Source: M3007 sp044350425 (GTDB taxonomy: Bacteria > Bacteroidota > Bacteroidia > Chitinophagales > Saprospiraceae). Taken from it: a stretch of 64,000 bases of DNA. The translations under genes were made by a program, and so were the position numbers. The stretch covers positions 4,004-68,003 of the forward strand of contig JBILHS010000015.1 in assembly GCA_044350425.1 (NCBI GenBank), read 5' to 3'. Each line of letters starts with the position of its first letter. Position 1 is the first letter of the stretch. Under the pieces are notes generated by a model. It saw only the letters and a program-made list of their open reading frames with translations. It ran no database searches and was not told the origin of the DNA. Shown in pieces: positions 17,338 through 27,522 of this stretch.

Positions 17338-18768
17338 ATGAAATTTTTTCAGCACATAATCATCCTCCTGGCGCTTGCTTTCACTTCCTGCCAGGGCATC
17401 CTGGATAAAGAACCCATCGCCATTTTAGATGCAGGCTCCTTTTTCCAAACGGAAGACGATGCGGTGCAGGCCCTGAACGCCGCCTACCAGCCGCTTCTGT
17501 TTAGCAATGACAACAACAATTTCTACTGGGCTTTTGCGGAAATCACCTCGGACGAGGCCATCACAGGTGGCGATGGCTCACGCCCCGGGCTCGTGGAAAT
17601 GGACGCGTTCACTTTCACACCCCGCACCCAGGAACTCAATGATTTCTGGAAAGTGCAATACACGGGCATAACGCAGTGTAACCTCGTACTCGACAACATC
17701 GCCCAGATCGAAATGAGCGCGTCTCGCCGGGATCAGATCACCGGCGAAGCCTTGTTTTTGCGTTCTTACTATTATTTTTTGTTGACGCAGGTGTTTGGGG
17801 ATGTACCGCTTTTCACCCGGGTGGCCCCTCCGGACGAATTGAAGGTGGCCAAGACACCAAAGGCCACGATCTATGCTCAAATTGTGGCGGATTGCGAACG
17901 CGCAGCCAACCTGTTACCAGAGCAGCAACTGGCCAAAAACGTAGGTCGGGCGACCAAAGGCGCCGCGTATGCCCTGGCTGCCAAGACCTATTTGTATGAA
18001 AAAAACTGGGAGAAAGTCCTGGAATACACCGCAAAAGTAAAGGCTTTGGGGATCTATTCCCTAATGCCCGACTACCAGGATAATTTCAGGAAAAACACCC
18101 AAAACAATGCGGAATCAGTCTGGGAGATCCAGCATACCAATCTGGAACTTGGTGTGGGCAATTTTCTAAACCAATGGTGGGCATCTAAAAAATATGAAGG
18201 CTACGGATTTGCGGAAGCAACGGAGGCCTTTGTATTGTCTTTTGAACCGGGAGATCCGCGCCGCAAGTTCACCGTGGCTTCCAACAATGAAGACTACTTT
18301 GGTGTGGTGTATAAAAACTCCTTTTCTTCCACCAAATACAGCGTTCGCAAATACCTGCAAGCCAAAGATTCCGTCACCCAAAAAGCAGATGGGGACATCA
18401 ATTACACCGCCATTCGGTTTGCCGAGGTATTGCTCTGGGAGGCCGAAGCATTTACAGAACTCAATCGGGTACAGGAAGCGCAGGCGCCGCTCGAGTTGGT
18501 GCGTGCCCGTGCCCGTGCGCAGGCGACCGATCCATTGACAGCACTGCCGCCTGTAACGGCCACAGATCAGCAAACGATGCGTGATGCGGTTCGACATGAA
18601 CGTCAGGTAGAATTGGGGTTTGAACTTCATCGCTATTTTGACCTGGTTCGCTGGGGCACAGCTGCGCAAACATTACCTGGTTTCCAGGTAGGTAAACATG
18701 AGGTTTTCCCTTTGCCACAGACGGAGATCGATTTGAATCCGTTCCTATTGCAGAATTCGGGCTATTAG
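17338..18768 (+). CDS. RagB/SusD family nutrient-binding outer membrane lipoprotein
   Basis: A 476-residue surface lipoprotein that captures glycans and sits as a lid on SusC. The signal peptide ends in a lipobox (ALAFTSC, Cys at residue 18). The body shows the SusD layout of TPR-like helices: SFFQTEDDAVQALNAAYQPL near the N terminus, ITGEALFLRSYYYFLLTQVFGDVPL in the middle (family hallmark), and RHERQVELGFELHRYFDLVRWG before the C terminus. It follows the SusC gene directly apart from the palindromic REP element. Confidence 0.94.
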   Translation: MKFFQHIIILLALAFTSCQGILDKEPIAILDAGSFFQTEDDAVQALNAAYQPLLFSNDNNNFYWAFAEITSDEAITGGDGSRPGLVEMDAFTFTPRTQELNDFWKVQYTGITQCNLVLDNIAQIEMSASRRDQITGEALFLRSYYYFLLTQVFGDVPLFTRVAPPDELKVAKTPKATIYAQIVADCERAANLLPEQQLAKNVGRATKGAAYALAAKTYLYEKNWEKVLEYTAKVKALGIYSLMPDYQDNFRKNTQNNAESVWEIQHTNLELGVGNFLNQWWASKKYEGYGFAEATEAFVLSFEPGDPRRKFTVASNNEDYFGVVYKNSFSSTKYSVRKYLQAKDSVTQKADGDINYTAIRFAEVLLWEAEAFTELNRVQEAQAPLELVRARARAQATDPLTALPPVTATDQQTMRDAVRHERQVELGFELHRYFDLVRWGTAAQTLPGFQVGKHEVFPLPQTEIDLNPFLLQNSGY

Positions 18769-18784
18769 AATCCGGATTAAACCC

Positions 18785-19825
18785 ATGAAATATTGCCTTT
18801 TCGTTCTTTGTCTGGTTTCAAATGTATCAGCCCAAAACCTTGTTCCAAATCCGGGATTCGAAAAATTTAAAGGATTTCCGAAGAGTTTTATGCAAGATGC
18901 ATCCAGTTTTAACCAATGCATAAAGGGCTGGACGGTACCAAATGCCACCACCCCGGATTACATAGCGCCTGGTTTTTTGGCGGGTAATTTATTTGGTTCC
19001 ACCCATGCTGGATATTGTATGGTAGGGCTGGGTATTGGTTCTACCTGGGCAGAATGTGTGTACATAAAGTTGGAAACGGAGTTGGAGATCAACACAACGT
19101 ACCAGCTTGAATTCTGGATCAAGCGGCCAACGAATGACTTCCAGCCTCAGGCTGGCAAGGACTCAGGCTGCTTGCCCGGGTTTGTAAGTTCTAACTTTGG
19201 AATGCTGTTGAGCGATACTTTACAAACATCCAACAACTACGGATTTGTTGTTGGATCACCCCAACTAAAGTGTGGGGAAAAGTTTTGGTTAGGAAAGGAT
19301 TGGACCAAGGTCTCAGGCTATTTCACGGCCGATAAAAACTACCGCTATGTGTATATGGGTCAGTTTAGACCGGAAGGGGACAGGTCCAATCAGGTTGGAA
19401 GCAATTATGTTTTGGTGGATGATCTTCAAATTATAAAAGTTACCCTTTCTGACCTGTTTGTAGGTGAAAGCATAAAAAAGCCCGGGGCCATCATTCCGCT
19501 GGATCAGGTCTATTTTGAAACGGATAAATCCCAATTGCAGGAAAGATCTTTTGCATTGCTGGATACTTTGGCTGCTTTGTTGAGCCATCACACCATTCAA
19601 ATCAAGATCAATGGGCACACCGACAATCAGGGCGATTTGGTGTACAATAAAAATCTATCCTCAGAAAGAGCGAAAACCATCTACGACTATTTGATTTTCA
19701 AGGGAATAGATAAAAAACGCTTAGCCTGGGAAGGATTTGGAGCCTCCAGGCCGGTAGCGGACAATGCTTCAGAAGCAGGGAGACAAAAGAACCGGCGTGT
19801 GGAGTTTGAGGTGATGAAGGAATAA
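18785..19825 (+). CDS. Secreted OmpA-family protein
   Basis: A 346-residue protein with a signal peptide (cleaved after VSA or VSAQ near residue 17). Residues ~20-215 form a carbohydrate-binding-like or adhesion-like domain beginning NLVPNPGFEKFKGFP, a motif common at the start of such beta-sandwich modules. The C-terminal ~110 residues are an OmpA peptidoglycan-binding domain: YFETDKSQL, INGHTDNQGDLVYNKNLS, RAKTIYDYL and GRQKNRRVEFEV. It starts 16 bases after susD, suggesting the same operon; it may anchor the system to the cell wall. The specific ligand is unknown. Confidence 0.85.
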   Translation: MKYCLFVLCLVSNVSAQNLVPNPGFEKFKGFPKSFMQDASSFNQCIKGWTVPNATTPDYIAPGFLAGNLFGSTHAGYCMVGLGIGSTWAECVYIKLETELEINTTYQLEFWIKRPTNDFQPQAGKDSGCLPGFVSSNFGMLLSDTLQTSNNYGFVVGSPQLKCGEKFWLGKDWTKVSGYFTADKNYRYVYMGQFRPEGDRSNQVGSNYVLVDDLQIIKVTLSDLFVGESIKKPGAIIPLDQVYFETDKSQLQERSFALLDTLAALLSHHTIQIKINGHTDNQGDLVYNKNLSSERAKTIYDYLIFKGIDKKRLAWEGFGASRPVADNASEAGRQKNRRVEFEVMKE

Positions 19826-19952
19826 CAACTATTGCAGGAAAGGAGCATCATCATTCCATTACCGGGAACTATTTTTTTAATAACGGCGCTGCCTTGGCAG
19901 GGTTTCCAAGCCCTGGGTTCGCCTAATTTTTGACGCACAAATTTTAAATTAA

Positions 19953-22900
19953 ATGCACAGATCTACTATATTTTGCTGCCTTTTACTGATTTTTTCAGCC
20001 CAAATAGCCTTCGCTCAAACAGGTCAAATTGCCCTGCCCCGCGTAGACCAGATGCCCAATCAGCCAGCACCCTACAATATCAGAAACTGGAAACAAGTAG
20101 CCCAGCAATACGACTCCTTCGTCTACGACCTACAGAAAACGGGACAGTATCTGCCGCTGGTAACTCTGGGACCGGGTGGCGTAAATTATCCACAGAACCC
20201 GACTTTTCGACTGCATACTTATGTGGGCACCAATTCGCCTTTGGGCAACGAGGCCATCAATGTACTGCCATCGCTGGTAGGTGCCTCCCTGGTCGGAGCG
20301 GATAAAACCAACCAATTCGGGAGAAACTGGCTGCTCATGAGCCAGGATTTTTTCAACAAAGCCAACGGCGAAAATCTTTACCTCAACAACGCCGGAGCAA
20401 GCAGCGGCGGTGATTGGTGGTACGACCTGATGCCGAATGTGTACTTCTATCAGCTGTATGATCTGTATCCAAATCTGGGTACTGAGGCGAATACACAGTT
20501 TACGACCATTGCCAATCAGTTTTTGGCAGCCGTGCGTGCCATGGGCGGCAGCGATGCCCCCTGGGAACCGGCCTATATGAATTACCGCGCCTGGAAATTC
20601 AAAACCATGGAACCCAACGCCAACGGGGTAAAAGAACCCGAAGCTGCCGGCGCTTATGCATGGGTGCTGTACCATGCCTGGAAAGAAACCGGAAACCCTG
20701 AATACCTGAAAGGTGCGGAGTGGTCCATCGAATTCCTGAATGATTGGACCTCCAATCCGTCCTACGAACTACAACTGCCCTACGGAATCTATACCGCCGC
20801 AAAAATGAACGCCGAGATCGGCACCCATTACGACATTCAAAAGATGGTCAACTGGTCGTTTGACCGCGGTCCCTTGCGCGGTTGGGGTACCATCGTGGGC
20901 ACCTGGGGTGGTTTCGATGTGTCTGGCCTGGTGGGTGAAGCCAACGATGCGGGCAACGATTATGCCTTCCAACTCAATGGCGTGCAACAAGCTGCGGCCT
21001 TAGTACCGATGGTGCGTTACGACAAACGTTTTGCCCGGGCCATTGGCAAATGGGTGCTCAATTTGTCGAATGCTACCCGCTTGTATTATCCAGGTTTTTT
21101 GCCCGCCAATTTGCAGGATGCCTCCAGCTGGTCGAACGCAAACGACCCACAGCAGGTGATGGGCTATGAAGCCCTGCGCCAGAAATTCCAGAACCTTTCC
21201 CCGTTTTCCACCGGAGATGCGAAACAAGGCGGCTGGGCGGCTACGAACCTGGCGCTTTACGGCACCGGTTCTATCGGCTATCTTGGGGCGATCGTGGAAA
21301 AGACCAACGTGGATAAGGTGCTGAAACTCGACCTGCTGAAAACCGATTTTTACGGCGACGAAGCTTACCCGACCTATCTGATCTACAATTCACATCCAAC
21401 GGCTCAAACCATTCAGTTTGCTGCGGGAAATAGCCCGACCGATATCTATGAATCGCTTACCGAAAGTTTTGTTTTGCAAAACGTTTCCGGCACAGTCAGT
21501 CTGAGTATCCCGGCAAATCAGGCCATCATGGTGACCATTTGCCCTGCCGGCGGCGCGGTTACCTATGATCAGAACAAAATGCTGGTGAATGGTGTGGTAG
21601 TTGATTTTGACCAACACGCACAGGCTTATACGAATGCGCCCCGAATAAAAGCCCTGGTGGCGGCGAAAAATCCCCTGGAGCTCAACGATTCAACCACGGT
21701 TTATGCAACCGTCGAGGACATGGATTCCGGCCAGATCAATTATGAATGGAGTGCCACGGATGGGAGTTTTTCCGGATCGGGCGCAACCCTTCAATTCCAT
21801 GCGCCTGCAAATCAGGGGCCCCTGGAGATCCGCCTGATCACAAGTGACCCGGAGGGAAATCGCGACACCGCGGTGCTGCAAATAACCATCGTAGCCGAGA
21901 TCAATGACGCGCCTCAGATCCTTGAAATTCAAAAAAGTGTGGCGTTTGTAACACCTGGTGGAATGCTTCAAATCACCTGCACTGCAACGGATGGGAACAA
22001 TGACCCGCTGGCCTATGTGTGGACCGCCACAGGAGGCAGTTTCAACGGAACGGGCTCTGTGGTGGACTGGACCGCTCCGGCTACAGAAGGGATTTTTGAT
22101 CTGACGGTAAAAGTCAGTGATGATGAGGGTTTGTTCGCGCAACAGTCGGTCAAAGTCCTGGTGAAAAATTTCAACACGATCTCCGGCGACCTGATCGCAC
22201 ACTATCCCTTTACCGGAAATGGCAATGATATCAGCGGCAACCAACTCCACGGACAAGCCAATGGCGCCATTCTGACCGTAGATAAAAATGGAGGCCAGCA
22301 ACGCGCCTATTACTTCAATGGTGGCTCGCAGCATATTGCCGTACCCAATAATCTGCTCCTCAATTTTCAGGATGGCATCACGGTCAGTTGTTGGTTCAAA
22401 GCCAATGTCCTGCCGGAGAAAGAATCGTTTTTGCTGTCCCACGGCTCCTGGCAAAACCGCTGGAAGCTGTCCATTACTCCGGAAAAATACCTGCGCTGGA
22501 CCATGAACACCCTCAATACCATTGCAGATCTGGACATCGACGTGCCGGTACAAACCGATCAGTTTTACCACCTTGCTGCGACCTACGACGGCTCGCTGCT
22601 GGCGTTGTATCTGAACGGCGAGCTTCGTACGTATAAGGTTTTGAGCGGAAAGATCCGCACCACCACCTTCCCTTTTTTGATGGGACAAATGTTGCCCGCG
22701 CAACCAGAGTACAATTTCAAAGGCGTGATGGATGCGGTGAAAATATATGATTACGCGTTGCCCCCGGATGGCGTGAAAAGCCTTTTTGAGGAAGCGGTGA
22801 GTGGGGTGCAGCAGCCGGGCATTTCGGAAACACTGGCCTTGGAATTGTCGCCGAATCCGGTTTCGGATGTGCTGACAATTCAATGGCCTAATCGGGAGGG

Positions 22901-23090
22901 TATGACGCTAAGTCAGCCCCGTACTTGCACGGTTCAAATTCGGGACCAGGCAGGCAGGATACTTTTGGATCAACAGGGACTGAGCAAGGAGCGGATCGAT
23001 CTAAATGTCGAAAAGCTCGAAGCAGGGATTTACACCGTATTTTATTACGCCGGGAAAACCTCTGCAACAGCACAGTTTGTCAAAATCTGA
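19953..23090 (+). CDS. Giant secreted protein: unrecognised ~525-residue domain, PKD/Ig-like, LamG, T9SS tail
   Basis: A 1,045-residue secreted protein. Signal peptide ends FAQ near residue 22. Residues ~28-553 are a domain I do not recognise; it is clearly homologous to almost the entire lipoprotein encoded at 31922 (shared GGFDVSGL/GGYDVSGL, MNAEIGTHYDI/MNAEAGTNYNI, VRYDKRFARAIGKW/VRYDQSYARAVGKW). Its helical, Trp/Tyr-rich appearance recalls alpha/alpha-barrel glycoside hydrolases or lyases, but that is inference. Then follow two Ig/PKD-like domains (~562-745), a LamG domain (~746-945, LIAHYPFTGNGNDISGNQLHG) and a T9SS sorting tail (LELSPNPVSDVLTIQW). Likely an extracellular glycan-active or glycan-binding member of the utilisation locus. 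Confidence 0.75.
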   Translation: MHRSTIFCCLLLIFSAQIAFAQTGQIALPRVDQMPNQPAPYNIRNWKQVAQQYDSFVYDLQKTGQYLPLVTLGPGGVNYPQNPTFRLHTYVGTNSPLGNEAINVLPSLVGASLVGADKTNQFGRNWLLMSQDFFNKANGENLYLNNAGASSGGDWWYDLMPNVYFYQLYDLYPNLGTEANTQFTTIANQFLAAVRAMGGSDAPWEPAYMNYRAWKFKTMEPNANGVKEPEAAGAYAWVLYHAWKETGNPEYLKGAEWSIEFLNDWTSNPSYELQLPYGIYTAAKMNAEIGTHYDIQKMVNWSFDRGPLRGWGTIVGTWGGFDVSGLVGEANDAGNDYAFQLNGVQQAAALVPMVRYDKRFARAIGKWVLNLSNATRLYYPGFLPANLQDASSWSNANDPQQVMGYEALRQKFQNLSPFSTGDAKQGGWAATNLALYGTGSIGYLGAIVEKTNVDKVLKLDLLKTDFYGDEAYPTYLIYNSHPTAQTIQFAAGNSPTDIYESLTESFVLQNVSGTVSLSIPANQAIMVTICPAGGAVTYDQNKMLVNGVVVDFDQHAQAYTNAPRIKALVAAKNPLELNDSTTVYATVEDMDSGQINYEWSATDGSFSGSGATLQFHAPANQGPLEIRLITSDPEGNRDTAVLQITIVAEINDAPQILEIQKSVAFVTPGGMLQITCTATDGNNDPLAYVWTATGGSFNGTGSVVDWTAPATEGIFDLTVKVSDDEGLFAQQSVKVLVKNFNTISGDLIAHYPFTGNGNDISGNQLHGQANGAILTVDKNGGQQRAYYFNGGSQHIAVPNNLLLNFQDGITVSCWFKANVLPEKESFLLSHGSWQNRWKLSITPEKYLRWTMNTLNTIADLDIDVPVQTDQFYHLAATYDGSLLALYLNGELRTYKVLSGKIRTTTFPFLMGQMLPAQPEYNFKGVMDAVKIYDYALPPDGVKSLFEEAVSGVQQPGISETLALELSPNPVSDVLTIQWPNREGMTLSQPRTCTVQIRDQAGRILLDQQGLSKERIDLNVEKLEAGIYTVFYYAGKTSATAQFVKI

Positions 23091-23300
23091 TCCCAATCAA
23101 TTTCATAATAATACTACCTATTCACATAATTGCATCATGAAGGCCCCTTGTCCAAGCCTAATTTTGCTTCGCTCAATTACATCTATTTCTCATTAAAGGT
23201 CATTTTTGGAAGTATAAGATTTGGCGATCCTGTCATTAGGGTTGCAGGATATCTCGTTTTCCAAAATCAGGTTTTTGAAACAATTTAAACCACTCAAATT

Positions 23301-26300
23301 ATGAACCGGTATTTACATCCGCTACTCATGCTTACTTGCTGGCTGTTTACAGCAGCAGGTCTGAACGCCCAGACGCCTGTGGCGTCGTATGCCTTTTTGG
23401 GCAGTGCAAAAGATCAATCAACTTTTGCCAATCACGGCTCGGTAAATGGCGCCACCCTTACGCAGGACCGCTTCGGCTGGCCAAACAGCGCGTTTTCCTT
23501 TGATGGCGTGCAAGGTGGCATCCGCGCCAACAACGCGGCGCAACTCAACTCTGCCAATGCAACGATCAGCTTTTGGATAAATCCAACAGCTTTCCCGGCG
23601 CAGGGAGAGGCCTATTTGCTTTCTTTCGGAGGCTGGCAGGAGCGTTGGAAGATCTCCATGCCTAACCACGGCAAGCCGGTTTTTACCACCCATGCCGGTG
23701 GCAACTGCTGCAGTGACATGGACTCTGGTACGCCCCTGACCATCGGATCCTGGACACATGTTGTGATGACACACGACGGCGCCAAAGACATCATCTATTT
23801 CAATGGTGTACAGGTCAATGAAAAAAATGTGACCGGTGCACTGGATGCGACGGTTCATCCGCTGGGTATTGGTTACGACCCCATCGACAATGCCAATTAC
23901 TTTAATGGCGCACTCGATGAGGTACAATTGTTCAATACGGCTTTAACGGCACCTCAGATCGCAGCACTGTATGCCGCCCAAAACACAACGCCTGCTGTAG
24001 CTCAGGGCAAAGTGGCCGACTACCAATTCAACGGAGACGGAACAGACGACACCGCTTTTGGCAACCACGCTGACATTTCCAGTGCCACACTCGCTACCGA
24101 TCGTTTTGGCTTTGGAAACAGCGCCTTATTGATGAATGGAACAAGCAGTGAGGTAAGCGCCGCCAATGGTGCCCAGCTGAATTCAGGAACCACTACGGTA
24201 AGTTTTTGGGTGAAAGTCAATGCTTTGCCAGGCAATGGAGAAGCCTTCCTGTTCTCTTATGGTGGCTGGCAGGAACGCTTTAAGCTTTCTTTGCCTACCC
24301 ATGGCAAAGTGGTTTGGACCACCAACCATACCAATGGTATCTCTGATATGGATGCTGGTGGCGGCAATGAATTGCCTGTCGGTATCTGGAAGCAGGTCGT
24401 GGTAGTTCATGACGGAACCTCTGACAAGATTTTCATTGACGGCGTGCTGAAAGCCACCAAATCGGTGGTCGGGTTGCTCAATCCAACCACCAAGCCACTT
24501 GGCATGGGATACAACGCCATTGACGGTGGCAACTGGTTTGATGGCGCACTCGACGATATTGGCATTTACAACTATGCCCTTTCTGATGCCGAAATTGTCA
24601 GCTTGTACACTGCAGAGTCTGCTTTCCCAGGTACGCCTAGCGACCTCGTAGCAGCTTACAGCCTGGATGGAAACGGCACCGATGAAACCCAATTCAGCAA
24701 CGATGCTGTACTGGATGCTTCGGCCACGGCTACAACGAACCGTCATGGCTGGGCCTCCAACGCATTGAGCGGTTACGCTACGGCCGACAATTCTGCTGCA
24801 ATGCAATCTGATTTTCAGACCATTAGTTTTTGGGTGAAACCCAATTCCCTTCCAGCTTCCGGTGAAGTATTTTTGCTTTCAAATGGCGGCTGGCAGGAGC
24901 GCTGGAAGATCTCTATGCCTTCACATGGCAAACCCGTTTTCACTACCCACGCTGGCGGCACTTGCTGCAGTGATATGGATTCAGGCACGCCGCTGACAGT
25001 AGGTACCTGGACCCACGTGGCCATGACCCATGATGGTATAAAAGACATCATTTATTTCAATGGCGTACAAGTCAATGAGAAAAACGTTGCTGGCGCACTG
25101 GACAAAACCAAACATCCATTCGGCATTGGCTATGATCCAATCGATAATGGCAGCTTTTTTGATGGCTCGATGGATGATGTAGCAATTTTCAGTCGCGCAC
25201 TGTCTGCTGTGGAGATTGCAGGATTGTATGCTTTCCAGAATCAGACTCCGGTGGTTCCGGGCAATCTGGTGGCTGATTATCAATCCAACGGAAACGCCAG
25301 CGATGCGACCGGATATAGCAACCATGCAAGCGTACAGGGTGCACAACTTACAACCGACCGTTTTGGCAAATCCAACAAAGCCTATTCCTTCAATGGCGTG
25401 AACCAGTCGCTGGTAGCAGCCAATTCGCCGCAGTTGAATTCTGCCAACACGACCATTAGTTTTTGGGTGAAACCGGCCGCTTTCCCGGCCTCTGGTGAAG
25501 TGTTTATCCTATCAAACGGTGGCTGGCAGGAACGTTGGAAGATCTCGATGCCTGGTCACGGCAAACCCGTTTTCACCACGCACGCGGGTGGAAACTGTTG
25601 CAGCGATCTGGATTCGGGTACGCCGCTTACACTCGGCACCTGGACACATGTGGTCATGACCCACGATGGTACAAAAGACATCATCTATTTCGATGGGGTA
25701 CAGGTCAATGAGAAAACCGCCCTGGGTGCGCTGGATGTGACCACCAAACCACTGGGTATTGGTTTTGACCCGATTGACAACAATTACTTCTTCAATGGTT
25801 CGCTGGACGAAGTACAGGTTTATAATGTTGCATTAAATGCCGCTGAGGTTGCAGCATTGTATGCTACGCAAAATCAGGCTCCAACCAACCCAGATACAGA
25901 AGCCCCTTGCGCGCCGCTGAATCTTACTGCAGGTGTTGATTTTACCAACGTACATCTTTCCTGGCTTCCAGCGATGGACAACGTCGGTGTAGTGGCCTAC
26001 AACGTTTACCAAAACGGTGTCTTGATCGCTACAACAGCTGACCTGCATGCCTTTATTGCCGGACTGACTCCTTTGACCGACTATGTATTTGGCGTGTCGG
26101 CGGTGGATGCTGCAGGCAATGAATCCCTGATCAGTACACTGAAAGTGACTTCCGGACTGGATCAGACACCTGATACAGAAGCACCTACGGTACCTGGAAA
26201 TATCGGCGGAACCGCTGCATCTAACTCTGTATTGGTCACCTGGGATCCTTCTACGGACAATGTGCTGGTAGCAGGATATGTGGTTTTGGTAGATGGTGTA

Positions 26301-27398
26301 TTTTTTGATTCGGTGTCTGCTGCCACCCTTTCGGTTTTCATCGGCGGACTGGATCCAACCACACTGTATACTTTCGAAGTGTACGCTTATGACCCATCCG
26401 GCAACAATTCGGCAGCTGCTGAATTGACCCTTAGCACCACTTTACCGGTGGATACCGGCGAACCAGGTATGATCGCGCACTATCCGTTTGATGGCGATGC
26501 GAAAGATGCCACCCCTTATAACAATGATGGCGTCATTGGTGGCAATCCGGTGTTTGAAGTGCCTACCCACCCGAATGGGGGTGGCCAGAACATCAAATTT
26601 GACGGATTACAAGACTCAGTTTTGGTTCCTAATGCCGTGCAGTTGATCTCTGATTACACCACGGTTTCTTTTTGGATCCGTGTGGATGGTACCAACCCGG
26701 CTGTAGCTGAATCCTATGTGATCGATTTCGGCCACTGGAGTGAGCGCTGGAAGATCTCGCTGCCACAACACTTGAAAATTGTGTGGACAACGAACAGCAA
26801 CAACGTACAATTCCCGGTATTCATCTCAGACATGGACAGCGGCGATGGCAACGAAATGGTGAAAACCTTTTGGTGGTACGTCACCATGGTACACGATGGC
26901 GCCAACGATATCATATATGTCAATGGACAACAAACCAATATCAAGCCGGCCTTAGGAAAGTTGAACACGACCGCTCGTCCGCTGTGCTTTGGTAGCAATC
27001 CGATCGAGGGTGGCCAATATTTCATTGGCGCACTGGACAATGTGAAGCTCTACAACAAAGCTTTGACAGCGGGAGAAATCCAACAACTCTTTAACACCGG
27101 TACAACGGCTACCAAGGACTTGTTGCCCAGTGGCTTGAAAAATCTGGTATTGTCTGTTTCGCCCAATCCGACAGTGGATGTGCTGACGGTCAAACACGCT
27201 TTCAATGGCAATCAACCGCTTTTGGTGCGTGTATTTGATGCTGCAGGCAGACAGGTGGATGATCTGCATTTTGCAAAAAATGAAGTTCCAGGTGGCCAGT
27301 TTTCGCTGAATGTGCATAACTACACGCCGGGTAATTACACGCTTGACTTCGTGTTGGGTGGTAAGAACATTGGAGCAGTACAGTTTAATAAGCAGTAA
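23301..27398 (+). CDS. Giant secreted protein with five LamG and two FN3 domains, T9SS tail
   Basis: A 1,365-residue protein with a signal peptide ending LNAQ. Rough layout: LamG 20-228, LamG 235-440, LamG 447-647, LamG 652-860, FN3 867-953, FN3 957-1050, LamG 1053-1265, T9SS sorting domain 1273-1365 (SVSPNPTVDVLTVKH). LamG units 1, 3 and 4 are nearly identical and share a vicinal cysteine motif (GGNCCSDMDSGTPLT or GGTCCSDMDSGTPLT); units 2 and 5 instead have a Gly/Asn-rich loop. LamG modules commonly bind glycans or calcium. No catalytic domain is visible, so it is probably an adhesin or substrate-capturing protein. A 210-base gap precedes it; I see nothing definite there. Confidence 0.8.
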   Translation: MNRYLHPLLMLTCWLFTAAGLNAQTPVASYAFLGSAKDQSTFANHGSVNGATLTQDRFGWPNSAFSFDGVQGGIRANNAAQLNSANATISFWINPTAFPAQGEAYLLSFGGWQERWKISMPNHGKPVFTTHAGGNCCSDMDSGTPLTIGSWTHVVMTHDGAKDIIYFNGVQVNEKNVTGALDATVHPLGIGYDPIDNANYFNGALDEVQLFNTALTAPQIAALYAAQNTTPAVAQGKVADYQFNGDGTDDTAFGNHADISSATLATDRFGFGNSALLMNGTSSEVSAANGAQLNSGTTTVSFWVKVNALPGNGEAFLFSYGGWQERFKLSLPTHGKVVWTTNHTNGISDMDAGGGNELPVGIWKQVVVVHDGTSDKIFIDGVLKATKSVVGLLNPTTKPLGMGYNAIDGGNWFDGALDDIGIYNYALSDAEIVSLYTAESAFPGTPSDLVAAYSLDGNGTDETQFSNDAVLDASATATTNRHGWASNALSGYATADNSAAMQSDFQTISFWVKPNSLPASGEVFLLSNGGWQERWKISMPSHGKPVFTTHAGGTCCSDMDSGTPLTVGTWTHVAMTHDGIKDIIYFNGVQVNEKNVAGALDKTKHPFGIGYDPIDNGSFFDGSMDDVAIFSRALSAVEIAGLYAFQNQTPVVPGNLVADYQSNGNASDATGYSNHASVQGAQLTTDRFGKSNKAYSFNGVNQSLVAANSPQLNSANTTISFWVKPAAFPASGEVFILSNGGWQERWKISMPGHGKPVFTTHAGGNCCSDLDSGTPLTLGTWTHVVMTHDGTKDIIYFDGVQVNEKTALGALDVTTKPLGIGFDPIDNNYFFNGSLDEVQVYNVALNAAEVAALYATQNQAPTNPDTEAPCAPLNLTAGVDFTNVHLSWLPAMDNVGVVAYNVYQNGVLIATTADLHAFIAGLTPLTDYVFGVSAVDAAGNESLISTLKVTSGLDQTPDTEAPTVPGNIGGTAASNSVLVTWDPSTDNVLVAGYVVLVDGVFFDSVSAATLSVFIGGLDPTTLYTFEVYAYDPSGNNSAAAELTLSTTLPVDTGEPGMIAHYPFDGDAKDATPYNNDGVIGGNPVFEVPTHPNGGGQNIKFDGLQDSVLVPNAVQLISDYTTVSFWIRVDGTNPAVAESYVIDFGHWSERWKISLPQHLKIVWTTNSNNVQFPVFISDMDSGDGNEMVKTFWWYVTMVHDGANDIIYVNGQQTNIKPALGKLNTTARPLCFGSNPIEGGQYFIGALDNVKLYNKALTAGEIQQLFNTGTTATKDLLPSGLKNLVLSVSPNPTVDVLTVKHAFNGNQPLLVRVFDAAGRQVDDLHFAKNEVPGGQFSLNVHNYTPGNYTLDFVLGGKNIGAVQFNKQ

Positions 27399-27402
27399 AG
27401 AG

Positions 27403-27517
27403 ACGGTTGACGGTCGACGGTACACGGTCGACGGTGCATGGGAAACCACGTACCGTAAACCGTGTACCGTAAACCGTGTACCGTAAACCGTGTACCGTCC
27501 ACCGTTAACCGTAAACA
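27403..27517. repeat. Second 14-bp tandem array, upstream of the GH130 start
   Basis: Inverted-orientation units (ACGGTCGACGGTACACGG) are followed by about four direct units of ACCGTAAACCGTGT and degenerate ones (ACCGTCCACCGTTAACCGT). It begins 4 bases after the LamG gene stop and ends 5 bases before the GH130 ATG, the same arrangement as the array before moeA. Confidence 0.85.
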
Positions 27518-27522
27518 CGACC

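Noticed and set aside
21690..22883. 397-codon minus-strand open frame
   Set aside because: Antisense to the PKD/LamG part of the giant secreted protein; no start context and no recognisable domain.
27403..27517. Possible CRISPR array
   Set aside because: Same 14-bp tandem units without unique spacers and no cas genes in the window.
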